From the NCBI GenBank assembly GCA_001465935.1, contig LNKV01000022.1:248001-312000 (forward strand): a stretch of 64,000 nucleotides of DNA, read 5' to 3'. The stretch is from Clarireedia homoeocarpa (taxonomy: Eukaryota > Ascomycota > Leotiomycetes > Helotiales > Rutstroemiaceae). Positions 11,467 to 23,936 of the stretch are shown in pieces. The notes below the pieces were generated by a model, which was given only the letters and a program-made list of their open reading frames with translations, was not told where the DNA came from and made no database searches. The position numbers and the translations under genes were made by a program. Within the stretch, counting starts at the first letter, position 1, and every line of letters begins with the position of its first letter.

Positions 11467-12014
11467 CTTGAAACACGGATATTGGACTTTTGGAGAGAGC
11501 GATAGAGGTGCTTTCGGCGAAAAAGAAATGCGGATTGCTTGTGGCTTTTTTGGTGGACAAATATGCGGATTTGAGTGTTAAGGAGCTGACATGGCACTGA
11601 GGTGAGAAGGGTTGTCAGATAGCGGTCTTTCCCCACTAGTCTGGATACGGCTAGGAAGCTATCGCCAATAGCTGCAACTGACCGTCATATGTGAGTAAAT
11701 TTATTACTAGCAGTTGGATGGGTTGTTAGTTTTCAACTGTTCTAAATTTACCTACCCCTTCGACACTTCATCCATCGCCAAGTGAACTTCTACTGTTCGT
11801 TGCGCTAGAGCTGTTCTCCGTTTTCACCCCACAGCGCTCAAGAAGCTGAAGAAGAGGATCGTACCATGCACTGAAAGACTAGACTAGAGGCGATAGATAC
11901 CCGGTTGGGCTCTTCTCACTTTGGGGTTCTCTTTCTGATCTTTGGCTAACACCAATCTTTCCACAAACAAGGCAGGGGCATCTTACCGTCCTGGATCAAG
12001 CAGAAGCAGGCAAG

Positions 12015-14695
12015 ATGGTATCATCGGGTAGCTCTGACGAGGGAGAGATTCGAGATAGGGAAGTGGAGAAGAAGGCAACTACGTCGCTGCATAAATTCGA
12101 TGGCACTTCCGTTGACCGTCAAGACAGAAACCGCTCTAGTATTTCGACTTCCGTTTCACCACGCTCTCCAGGCGCTTCCTACCGTTCAAGGGATAAAAGA
12201 AGTCGTTCTCCCCACAGTGCGCGACATCAATCTCGCGGCTCCAAGCGATCCAGAGATGACGACTACTCGGACCGCAACTCTCACGACTCACGACGATTCA
12301 GGGTACAGTATGAAAACTCTCAGGATTACCGACGTCGACCTCGAGTCTCCTACGGAGATATAGACAAGGGGCCATCGTCCGAATTGCGATACGATGATCG
12401 AGATGAGTACAATGGTAAACGGGCTCGAACCAGGAGTCGTTCACCATACCGTGCCAATCGTAATGGAGATAGGAATGGGCGCTATGAACGCAGTAGTAAT
12501 GGTAGCCGGCATGACGGGTACGCCGAAAGAAACAGGCCTTATGGGTATGGAGAGTCAGGCCGAAGTTCAAGGGACCAGTCAGTGAGCAACCGGGATAAAG
12601 GCCCGCTGCCTACTGATAATACGAAACAAGACGCTAAAACTACTCAAGGGCAATTGCAACAGCATAACAATGGAGGTGATGGGATCAATCTAGAAAAGTA
12701 TGCTGGCCATCAGCCTCAGCCTGTGTATCATATACTAACAGGATGTAGGTCCCAATCTACATCAGATGACTCTGTTGAAACACAAGAGGAGCCTGTCGAT
12801 GAAGCAACCTTGATAGAGCAGCGACGAAAACGTCGTGAGGCAATCAAAGCTAAGTATAGAGGTTCTGCTACACCTTTGTTGGTACAAGCTTTGCAGTTGG
12901 GTGATAAGTCAGGAGCTTCCACGCCAGGTCGAAAAGATGAAGATAGTCCTATGGCGAACACAGGTACGGTTACTTTGATATTTGAAATGACTCCCACTAA
13001 TCATTATATGCTAGCTTCCGCCACTGTGTCGAGTCCGTCGACCCCAATGGATATTGGATCGCCTTCAGCATTTGCAATCACCAATGACCAAGATCTAGCC
13101 AATTCGCATGGAAACGAGGGCTCGGTGAACGATGATGAGCCATCGGCTGCAGATTATGATCCGACCATGGATATGAGGGAGGACAAGCAAAGAGACGATC
13201 AACGACACAGCGATGAGGTATCTTCGGCGGCATACGATGAGGTCAAGCCGACTACCGAACAGGATGTTCTTCTCCCTGTCGAAACGACATCACCTATTGT
13301 AACAAAGCCTACGAAATCCAAGGACGACTTCGACATGTTTGCAGACGATGATGATGATATGTTTGCTGAAAATCCGACTGAAACCGAGCAACCTCAGGTG
13401 GAAACCAATGGCGATGTTGCAAAAGCAGTACCTATCCCACAAGCGAAAGAGCTTGATGTCGGAATGCTTGACAACTGGGATGATATTGAAGGTTATTATA
13501 AGATTATCCTTGGGGAACTTCTTAACGGTAGATATCATGTGCAAGCGAATCTTGGTAAAGGTATGTTCTCAGGTGTAGTTCGAGCCATGGACATTACAAC
13601 CAAGAAGCTGGTTGCCATCAAGCTTATTAGGAACAACGAAACCATGTAAGCTTCCCGTTGCCCATGAGTTGATACTACGCTGACCGTTATGTAGGAGGAA
13701 AGCAGGCATGAAGGAGATTGAAATTCTTCAGAAGATTAAAGATGCAGACCCGGAAGACAAGAAGCACATGATCAGATTAGAGCGGTATTTCGAACACAAA
13801 GGTCATCTGTGTATGGTCTTTGAGAACTTAAGTATCAACTTGCGAGAAGTCTTGAAGAAGTTTGGTAACAACGTCGGCATCAATCTTCGGGCTGTTCGAG
13901 CATATGCCCATCAAATGTTCCTTGGGTTGAGTTTGATGAAGAAATGTAATATTCTACACGCAGATCTGAAACCTGACAATATCTTGGTAAGCTGCTGTGC
14001 TGCAACCTCATGAGCCCTTGCTGATTTGAATAGGTCAACGAAACTCGCAATATGCTCAAGATTTGTGATTTGGGTTCAGCATCTGACGCATCAGATAATG
14101 AAATTACCCCATATCTGGTTTCTCGTTTTTACCGAGCACCAGAAATTATTCTGGGCATGCCATACGATTTCGCCATCGACATTTGGTCTATTGGCTGCAC
14201 TCTCTATGAACTGTACACTGGAAAGATTCTTTTCACGGGACGCTCAAATAACCAAATGCTACGGTCTATCATGGATTGCAGAGGACGATTCCCTGTCAAG
14301 ATGCTGAAGCGCGCGCAGTTTGCACACATTCATTTTGATGAGATGGCTAATTTCCTGAGTGTCGAGCCTGATAAGTTAACTGGGAAGGTATGCATCCTCT
14401 TCTTTCTTGTCTCATTTTTGCCGTGAAGTATCAATCTGTGGATCTACCAATATCCTGAAGAGCCCTACTGACCCGTTATCCACAGGACGTCGTAAAAACC
14501 ATGACATTCGTCAAACCAAGTAGAGATCTTCGAACACGACTAATGTCTGCATCGAAGGGTTTAACAGAGGCAGAGAGCAAAGAGCTGACTCTGTTCACGG
14601 ACCTGTTGGACCGATGTTTGGCTCTCAATCCGGAGAAGAGAATTACACCTATGGAAGCTTTAAAACATCCGTTTATCGATAGGACCGTGAAATAG
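12015..14695 (+). CDS. prp4: Serine/threonine kinase Prp4 (spliceosomal CMGC kinase)
   Basis: Prp4 phosphorylates tri-snRNP proteins and promotes spliceosome activation in the nucleus. Inferred exons are 12015..12697, 12749..12963, 13015..13645, 13695..13986, 14034..14387 and 14486..14695 (794 aa). Residues 1-220 are an RS/RD-rich, disordered N-terminus typical of PRP4 kinases. A conserved linker (RRKRREAIKAKYRG) follows. The kinase domain spans about 470-790: GKGMFSGVV glycine loop, VAIKLIRNN, HADLKPDN catalytic loop at about 598 (HAD in place of HRD, as in PRP4 kinases), DLGSA in place of DFG at about 617, and SRFYRAPEIILG activation segment at about 636. The first two introns are each 51 nt and contain no in-frame stop, so their removal is inferred from clear donors, TACTAAC/CTAAT branch points and the smooth join. 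The last three introns break the frame and are certain. Confidence 0.92.
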
Positions 14696-14989
14696 ATAGG
14701 TGGGATATCTTGTCCGGTTTAGACATAGAGTGGAAAGAGAGTGAGTTAAGGAGGCCATGTGTTTATTAGGATTGCCGTGGCAATGGGGAGGGAGATAAAA
14801 GAACATGGGGAGATAACATTGCTACAAATTATAAATTGCATTTGGTTGATAGGTTAACGATTTTGAGGAGCATAGCTGGCATTGCGGTTAGTAGAGCATA
14901 GCATCTTAATTATCCTCGATCGCACTTCGCTAGACTCTGATATGAGGATTCTATAGTGATCATCTTTTCAGGAAAGGTAGGTCTTCCTA

Positions 14990-15520
14990 TCATGGGGTCA
15001 GGCCAAGTTCTCTTACTTTTCCTCGTCCTCGCCCTCCGTAACTACCTCCACCTATACCCGACTCATCTAACAGCTGACCCTCGAGACTCTTCAGTTCCCC
15101 CTTCATAACCTCACTATCCTCCGATCGCTGTGCTGTCTCAAAATCAATGAGAACAATCCTTCCATCCGAAATCAAGAAGCCGTGTTTATTCAAATCCCCT
15201 GAAGGATGATCCCCAATCCATGCAACCGTCTAACCACAGTCTCGCAAGCTGGAAGATCCGAGATAGTAGCGAGGCGACCTTCCACATCTTCCATCCGGAA
15301 CCTAAGTCAGGACTAATCCAGTGGTCATCTATCCAGGAATACGCTTGCGTTTCAGTACATAGTATTCAATCTTCCAGTCGAATCTGGCGAATTTGGCAAT
15401 GATGTGCTTTTTAAATTCCGGAGATGATGCAAACATAACGGCTAGACTCTCTAGAGATTCAACTTGTAAGTCACATGTAGAATCACTTCAAAACGGTGAA
15501 AAGTATCGAAAAGCGCAACC
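14990..15520 (-). pseudogene. Kinase-like (APH/PKL fold) pseudogene with several frameshifts
   Basis: Read on the minus strand from about 15520 to 14990, three frames give consecutive pieces of one protein. They are LQVESLESLAVMFASSPEFK then KHIIAKFARFDWKIEYY; then TETQAYSWIDDHWISPDLG; then FRMEDVEGRLATISDLPACE then TVVRRLHGLGII; then GDLNKHGFLISDGRIVLIDF, ending at the stop at 14990. The GDLNKHxFL and VLIDFE motifs are the catalytic-loop and metal-binding signatures of the aminoglycoside-phosphotransferase-like kinases that are abundant in Pezizomycotina. At least three frame changes are needed, near 15360, 15300 and 15205, and none sits at a usable intron. A stop also occurs upstream near 15505. 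The open 3' piece alone is 67 codons. It lies about 300 nt downstream of the Prp4 gene, on the opposite strand. Confidence 0.75.
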
Positions 15521-18500
15521 GAATGAGCAATACATCGGTACATGAGACGTTTACTCACAACGCCTTTCTAATAATATGGCCATGGCCAGAAATCAGCCAC
15601 GACGGCAACTCCTTACATCGCGGGAACTTAGACCTAACTTTAATGACCGAAGGGCACAGTTCACTAGTTTGACAATCAATTTAACAATTCAACAAGGGAC
15701 TATAAAGCATATTCGGCCCTAACACTTCTCGTGCTCTCCATTTGATCATCGATAACATGACGACGGTAGGAATTCATGCCCTGCAATTCTAGAACGCTCA
15801 GAACTACCTTCAATATTTATGCTTCGATTGATTGAAGTTTTCTTCAACCATTCCCCGCTGTAGAGAATTGAAAGGAAAACCGGTTCTATCGAGGTGGTTT
15901 CCTAGTAGGAATATTGGATGAGTGGTGGAGATAATTCGTTACTATGAAATCGAATAGTACTGACTCTATCGACAGGCGATGTTGCTATTGGCTATGCAAT
16001 AATAGTAAAATACACCTCACAAGGTATCAATATGTTAGGTATGTTTCCTTCGGCTTTCACACTCGTGATGGCTTGGAACTTGGGCGTGCACTTGCAGCAT
16101 TACCAGAGATATTGAACAACAGATCCCCGACTGAAGGCAGAAGCCATTACAATCTTTCGATATGCAGAATCTAGATCCAACAGCTGCATGGGACACTCGA
16201 ACCCATGCTCTGTTTCCTTGAGAGTACTAAGCCTAAACACAACTCTAGCATGACCGTTCACCGTGCTTCCAGTGCGGCCGACTAAAATCCACGTAGAAGG
16301 AAGACTCAAGAGCCCTACTAGGTGATCTCCACGGCTTCCATTCTCGCAACCACAAATCACCATCACCGAAAGCATCGTATACCGCAGCGTCGGCCCCCCA
16401 TCTTCTCACTATGATAATCCCCTCATCACTCACGAGTCACATGCCAACCCCTCCGTCCTCTTCTCCTTTTCACTTTCCTATCGATCCCCTTAGTTTTCAC
16501 CTCCTACTCCTCCTACATCACCAACTCAAGCCCCCGCGTCACATTCACTAGTCCGCTCCCTCCTAATCCGCTAAACGCAAAGCCCTCGGTACCAAACAAA
16601 CATTCCTAACCGCACCATCAACAACAGCCGAGTGCGGTAGCTACCGCCACTCATCACGCGCTATACATCTCACCCATGGAACGTAGAGACGTCTAAAAGT
16701 GGCATCTACCATTGTCATCCCGCACTCCTTAGAACCACCTAGAACCCATTCCATTCCGGTCCCAGACGTGTGTCGACCCTCCCCCTCGCTTCCCGCCGCT
16801 GGTTCACCTCCACCCTCCAACTTCCTCCCAACTTCCTAAACCAGGAAATTTATCTAAGTGGTTACGTCAAAACTCGACTTTCTTCATTTGGACTTTGAGA
16901 GTTTTGATCGAATCGAGCACTTGATATACTATACAGTAGAGTAGATCTGTCCTTACCACATATATCGTATATTCGGTACGAAAGCAAGCATCTGACATAA
17001 ATACAATATCGTAGATCTATCCATCTGTTCTTACCATACCCAGCTCACATCTGGTGCGGCGGAACGGCGAAGGATTAGATTAGATTGGAAAGTTAGAAGA
17101 ACTTAAGTAGAGTAGCTAGAATCCCGAGGAAAGCCAATCCAAACTTCCTTCCTGTATTCTTTTGGTTCGCTTGTTAGAAATAGGGGGAAGGGGATGATGC
17201 GGTGATGAATTAGTGCGGTATAGTGTGGTGGTGAGTTTTGTAAATCTCATGTTCTCGTGATCTCAATACATATAATATACATCACATATATCGAGTCAGT
17301 TCGCTCATTCAGCTGCAAGACCCATCTCGTGCTTTTCCGTACCCCATCTCAAGGAAAGTTAAATCCAAGAGGAAAACTCGTGATACTCAACTCATACAAG
17401 AGTGGATGACGAAAAATCTCTTGACTCGTATCTTCCTTTCATCTATCTGTCTAACTATCTATACACGTAAATACATACATACTATAGACGCAATTTCCAC
17501 CCCCAAGCCTAATTCCCAGCCTCAGCCCCGACCCCAGCTCCTTCCTACCCGAATCATTCATGCATACGTACACTGGCTGAGTCCTCAGTAATAAGTAATA
17601 AGTAATACATAGTCATGTCGTATCATATCATATTATATCATATCACGTATTGCATTTCGATAATCAAGCAGCTACGCCTTTTAATTTGTATACAGAGAGA
17701 ATCAATCGGCGACAGCGATGCGGGTGGCGCAATCTTGGTTCTTTTCGTATTAGGCAGATAGACAAGGGCAGGGGTTCTGTCTGCCTATCTGTATGTATGT
17801 AATGTATGTATGTAAGTAGATAAGTAAGTCGTTTACCCGTTGGGGCGCGGGCGGAGAATAACTCATGTATTGAAGTTTAGGTAGGGTGGGTGATGATGAT
17901 GTATGACGGGGATGAATAGATGAACAGATGAACGGGTTCATTTGATTGATTAATAATACTGGCTTGTATGCATGTATATCATAACTTATATGACTCGAGT
18001 AGATGGAAGAGGATGGGATAGCATTGGATAGATGGGATAGTGGGTGGTATCAGAACAGGTTCTCTGAGAGGAGAGATATGCACATGCATATGCATGTGAA
18101 ATCCGTGGACTAAGCCACCGTTCGCCTTGCTTTTTCGTCTTTTACTTTTTCTGCTTTGCTTTTTGGGCGTGGTGGTTGCGTCTCTTTTTTATTTTATTAT
18201 GAATGGGTTGTATGATATATAGTGTGGTGTGGTGGGAGATGGTAGGGTAGTAGGGGGGTGAGATGGGCGGGTATGTATGTAGGTGGTTAAGGAGGTAGGG
18301 GGGAGAAAGCAAGGGAAAGAAGGGTCAGATGATAGGCATAAGAGGTGTGGTGGGCGTTGAAAGATGGAGATTGGCCAAGGTAGATACAGATGAGGGTGTA
18401 AATGAGATGAGCTGATTTTTGAAAGAGAATCAGATATGAGGATTGATTGGATGAAGGAAGCGTTGAGCAATGTCATATTGTGTTACACAAGCAGTACTGA

Positions 18501-19899
18501 GTCAACTCAAAGCCATTCTTATCAATTTTGCACACAAGTATCAATCAAGGCCAGCTCACAATCATGAAAGCACATTCGGTTTGTTTATTCGGGAGTATAT
18601 ATTGTATATGTGAAGAGTTGTATATGTGAAGAGTATATAAGAGAGTTGTATATGTGAAGAGTATATAAGATTTACATCTAACAATGGTATCTTCGTAAAT
18701 TCACAATATAGCCTATCCCATGCCAAAGCAGAACTCGCCGCCTACTATCAAAGCTCCAAAGTCCAGCTCCAGCTCCCTGTCCCAGTCCCATAATCATACC
18801 CCCATAAACGCATGCAATCATCAATACATTTTTACTCATAACATATCATGTCATTCCAATGCAAGGTCTTCTGCCTAAGGAACAAGCTTGATCGACCGAA
18901 CAGATTTGATTGTACACTTTCTTCTTTCGTTCTCTGCCCATCCATTCTCCCCGATAAGAAAATCTTCCTCCTGATAGAAAATATGGTCGATATTCATCGC
19001 CCAAAACGTATTTGTCTGACAAAAAAAAAAAAAAAACCGCAACCTAATTTTCCATTCCAAGGTTCCCAATTTCCCAATCCATCTTGTTCCGCGCAGAGAA
19101 TATCAAACTCCCCGAATTCATATCGATGGCCCCTTCCTTTCTACCCCCATTGAGGTGCCCAAAAGTATCCATTTGTAAATCCATTCGTCTCCGTTTTCCC
19201 CCTTCCGATCCCTGAAAATTGGGTATATAAAAACGAGGGTGGAAAATATGTGTAAAAATAAAGAAAAAAATAAAAAATAAAAAAAGGTGACAATGTGTCG
19301 GAGGGAATCTATTTCCCATGATTAAAGAGACACCACAACTCCGGATGCTAGCGATTTATCTCTTTTTTCGCTGCATTGATGCATTCCGTTTCCCGCAATT
19401 CGCCAGGTTTACAAAAATAAAACCCAAAACCCGAAACACCTTGCGGAATGAAGTATTAGATAGATATGAATCAGATCTTTATCTTCCCAACCGATAGAAT
19501 AGCGAAATTTGAAAGGTTCCGTCCGTCGTTTTTATCGTTTCATGAATATACCAAAGCCGCCAATGCGCCTTGCTAGTAACAAAGGAAATTGTGTACAATA
19601 GTTTTATAATATTAAGTATTTTGTGGAAAAGAAAAAGGTTCCGGTGTGGTAAGATCCAAACAGGATGAGGTAATTCCATATACAGTTCGATAGGTCCAAG
19701 GATTCATTGTGGAATATCCAAACACTGTGGCGGGCGCCTTACAGTGTGACTCCGGAACATCCTGAAGGCAGGAGATCAATCCATAAATATGGCTCAAGGA
19801 TGGATCCGGTAGTGTGCTATTTACCACTGGAACTGGAATATCCACAGATCAAGGTACACCCTAGAGTAAAGAAAGATGACATGAACTCATGACATCGAA
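15521..19899. other. Long gene-poor stretch with simple repeats
   Basis: No gene is supported. Overlapping minus-strand frames at 16100..16433 in two different frames could be another decayed fragment but have no family signal. Pyrimidine-rich runs (about 16440-16620), tatc/catatc runs (about 17270-17300 and 17620-17650), tatg repeats (about 17790-17815), a TG-rich block (18200-18300) and poly-A tracts (19020-19036, 19260-19286) dominate. Part of it may be the 3' UTR of the Ran1-like kinase gene. Confidence 0.5.
18603..18669. repeat. Imperfect tandem repeat of ttgtatatgtgaagag type
   Basis: The string tgtatatgtgaagag occurs three times (starting near 18604, 18619 and 18648), the second and third followed by tatataag. 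This gives overlapping periods of about 15 and 29-31 nt. Confidence 0.75.
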
Positions 19900-21371
19900 C
19901 TAAACTCCTGAATACGAGATGTGCTGGTTATAACACTCTCTTGGGTAGTATGCATGATAGGATTGGTTGTAGGACGGGTAATAAGGATGAACAGGGGATG
20001 GAGGGGGACTTGGATAAAATACACCGCTGAACTGGTCATGGCTTTGTCCATAGAAGTTGTAGGGAGACCAGGATGGTTTTGATGGCTCGTTCCATGAGTT
20101 ACCCTGTGGTTCCTGTGGAAGTGCGTATAACTGTGGCGGTACAGGACGAGAAGCTGGTGTGCTCTTGGCAACAGCTGGAATGGCCTGTGGCTGTAAGATT
20201 TCGCGTACGTATTCTTGCTGAGATTCGCAAAAGATCGAATCACCATTGGACATTGTTGTGCTGCTAGAGCTAGAAAGGGATCCACTTGAAGAAACCGAGT
20301 CCTCGTCGGCTGAGTCGAATGACTCATCATTGGGGGCGGAGTAGTTGACAGGCGAAGGTGGTGGAGTCAACTCTTGTGTAGGAAGAGGGGATTGTGAGAA
20401 GCTCGAACAGTTTTGGATACGTTGCTTGAGCTCGGAAACGGTGATGCGTTGATTTGGGTCGCGCTCGAAGATCATGCCGAGGATTTCGTTGAGCTCATCC
20501 GACAGTGGTAAAATAGTCTTCAAGAAGTTTGGGTTCCTGGTGAATGCCCTGTAAGTGGAGTCTTCCGTTGAGGCTTGCTTCCACGGATTCCTTCCACAAG
20601 TCAGGTTGACTAGGATGACACCAAGGGACCAGACATCATTGGGGGCACAACGGTACTTTTGCCTCCTGGAACTTTGATCCAGACACTCTGTAGGGAGCTG
20701 GTTAGTGGGTGAAGGGGGGAGGGGGGGATTGGAGCAGAACAGCGCCTACCTGGAGACATGTAAAATGTAGATCCACATCCATGGTCATCAGATTCAATAT
20801 CTGTAGTGGCCAAACCGAAGTCCGCAAGGAGAACATCTTGACCTGAATTGGAAACCAAAATGTTCTCAGGCTTGAGATCTCTGTGGTAAATTCCAAGGCG
20901 ATGGCAATGCTCCGTGGCATCCAAGATCTGTAGGAATACTCTTCGGACGAGAGCATCATTACTCACATATCGACCCCTTTCGGTAATATTTGAGAAAAGG
21001 TCTCCCTCCTGGCAATATTCCAGAATAACATAGGTACAGTCTGGGTCGTCCACGATCTTGAGCATCGACACTATGTTAGGATGCGCTGAAGCTTGGTAGT
21101 GCAATGATATTTCCCTCTGCTGGTACTCTCGCGCCTTCTGTTCCAAGGGACGTCCATTGGCACTTGTCTTGCTGAGAGCCTTTACAGCATACCAACGGAA
21201 GGTTTTGGTATCAAGAGCGGAATAGACAACTCCATAGGCGCCTGTACCTAATATCCCCACCAACTTTAACGAATCTCCAAGGTATGTACCTATCCTTGAT
21301 TCCGGTGTATGGACTGGTTTGTATAAAGGCGGTGATGGTGGGGGAGTTAACTGGAAATGAACATTATGCAT
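19900..21371 (-). CDS. Ran1/Pat1-Ksp1-type serine/threonine protein kinase
   Basis: Two exons on the minus strand: 20750..21371 and 19900..20687, joined over a 62-nt intron (20688..20749, gtaggc...ctacag), 469 aa. ATG 21371 is the best start; the longer frame upstream begins at an alternative codon and lacks domain signal. The kinase domain begins near residue 28: GTGAYG glycine loop at 42-47, VKAL lysine, YHRDLKPEN catalytic loop, ADFGLAT in place of the bare DFG context, GCGSTFYMSPE, then the APNDVWSLGVIL helix. NPWKQAS and a long P/S/Y-rich tail (PPPSP, SSSTTMSNGD) follow. This architecture and the TPPPSPP N-terminus match fungal Ran1/Ksp1/Vhs1 kinases, which couple nutrient signals to meiosis, filamentation or sugar use. 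The exact orthologue cannot be assigned. It sits alone in a very long non-coding region, suggesting long UTRs or complex regulation. Confidence 0.85.
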
Positions 21372-23898
21372 TGCTAGAAAACGAGAAAATGGCAATGTCC
21401 TGGCAGACGAAGAAGAGATGGGTCCTATCCAATGGTCCAAAAAAACGGAAGAGAATACGTTCAACAGGTGTAAAGAAATATGGCCGTTGGGAGTCCGGTC
21501 AAATCCAAAAAAATGTGGTATGTTGTCGTTGAGAGAGAAGGTGATATTATAAGGTGCTCAGCATGTCGGCTTATGATGAGGAAGATGCTGCGCGAGAGAT
21601 ATGAACAAGATAGGCAGGCGTAAAGGATAGAGTTCGATGTTGATCGGTGACGAAGAGGAAAGGAGTGGATGGAGGTCGAAGTAGAGAGGTTCCTTTTAGG
21701 ATGATGAGGTGTTTAGGTGTTGTAAACTGGTGGGTGGTGAAGTAGTCGAGGTGGGGGAAGGCAGGGTCATATCCATCAACACAGACACGATGAATTGATG
21801 CTCGCCTCATTAATTACATCCAATAAAAATTGACTAGCAGCTACTCCACTCATTAGCTTCCAGAATCTCATGGTATAAGTGTGGGTGGTAGACAGAACCG
21901 TAAAACTTACCTAGTGGAGACTAAATTAGCAAGTTCCACTAAATCAACGGACCGGGGCCAGCAGCTGCTCGTATGGGTTAGTCGGATTAATGCGTCACAA
22001 TGATTAAATAGTGTCTGCATGGGCCCTCTTGTCTGTGCTTCTGCAAGGCTGGGCGAAGCGGCAAAAAAAGACTTGAGTCCTGACGCTGATGGCCGGGTCC
22101 ACACGGCACAAATTCATCCTTCTTTTCGATGGGTAGGACAGGGATATGGTGACTAGAGACATGGGCGTAGCCAGGGATTTCGTCGTGGGAGAAAAGGCCA
22201 AAGAGTCTTGTGGTGTCGCAGTCATGGTTGTTTTGCGTGTTAAAGTGGCGGTCACTGTGTTCCATACGCTGGGCTTGCCAGGCTTGGACACTTTGCGGGC
22301 GCTGGATTGGTCTCGCATGAAATTCGACAGACATCTGAGACCACAATGTCAGCCATGAGACCAGTGACGCCGGATATTCTTTTTTTCGAAGCTTTGCCTC
22401 ACACTGTAAGCTGCCTCGTGGCCAGTAACACCAAGTAAGTATAGATTGAAATGCTACGGGCTTCAGCGAAGGATCCAGAGCCCATCTGCTGAGACGAGCC
22501 CAGACGAGATAGTATGATTGGAATAGCCATGCTGGGAGATCTGACTGTTCGCTGCTATTTTGCTTTCACGCATAATGCTCATGAACATTTCTTGTTCCTT
22601 GGCTGCAGCTTGTACACTTTTGTGTATCCATGCTTTTTTTGTGTCATTCCTCGACTCGTCCTTCGTTTTGGATAGGTGGATGTTTGTTCCAGGGCAAGAT
22701 GATTGGCTGTGTAACTTAGGGTTTCTCCCTCTTTTCAGTAATGTATGGACGCTAGGATGGGGAATTTGGCCTCTTGTGGACAGTGTGCGTATGAAGTCGT
22801 AGCCTACTGGGTACTCCGTAATTCAATCTTCTGCACCTATGATGTGTCATCGCCTCTCTTTTCACCTACTGTAGGTAACCAATCTCCGGATTTTGACTGT
22901 TCAGGCAGTGGCCGGTGGCTTTGAGCAAATCATCTGCCACGTACAAACCGTATTTCAGGGGAGTAGAAAGATTTGCGACCAACCCCGTTCAACAATCCCC
23001 CAAATCCCTTCTCTACAGGGTACTCGATAGGCTTCGAATAAGGTATTTGACATATCGTTTGTAGAAAGGTCGGATCAGAACCGTGCTGAAATCCCTGTCT
23101 CCATCTTCTCTTTCCTTTCCCTACCAATTGATCCCCTAGGGAGACCTTTTTTTGAGTCTCCTCTGGTCATCATCGTTCATCCTAGCCAATGGTTGAACAT
23201 CGATCATCGGGCAAACAGCTGTCCAGGGTTCTCGATTGATTCACCAGTGAGATGTTTGCGTTCACAAATGCCCATGTCGGTTGATGGGCCACACCTAGAT
23301 TGCTGCGCCCTAACAATGCATAGAGCAATGACCACCGTCCAGATCAATACTTATCGACCAATAATGTCGGCAAGTAAAAGTGGGTAAGACCGATAGTGAG
23401 GCTGTTTTTTCTCGGAGGCTGCAGAAACGGCAAGAAACGGTAGAGAGCGGCAATGATTGGTGTTTGCGTGAAGCCATTGATAGACATTTCAAGCCATCTT
23501 GCAAGCATGCCAGGTCGCTTTTTCGCTATTTGCAGTCTGGGACATCGGTAAAAGTGGATGCGAACATGTCCATTTTGAGTGGACGAAGGGTATGGAGGAG
23601 AAACGCTGTGGCGCATGCGGAAGTACTCCGTATAGAAAGATATGACTCTAAAGGTAGAGATGCTACTCTGTATGCTGTGCCAGTTTGGTAGCACCCTGAG
23701 GTTATTCGAGAGGGAACGTAAGAGGCGGCGAATGGGGTTGTGCGAGAGGCAGAGAACGAGTGATGAATAACGATGAGTGCGACGTCGAGATATTTTCCCA
23801 AATGGGGAGGTTTGTGGGCTAAGGATTTTGCAAGAGTCATTGCTGGCATGTGATTGGTCGCTGAGGTCGCTAGCTTACTTGGTCACTTTTTCCCTCCT

Positions 23899-23936
23899 AA
23901 TGGTATCCTCATGGTATCCCAATGGTATCCCAATGG
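23899..23936. repeat. atggtatccca-type short tandem repeat
   Basis: Three imperfect 11-12-nt units (atggtatcctc, atggtatccca, atggtatccca) lie back to back. Confidence 0.8.
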
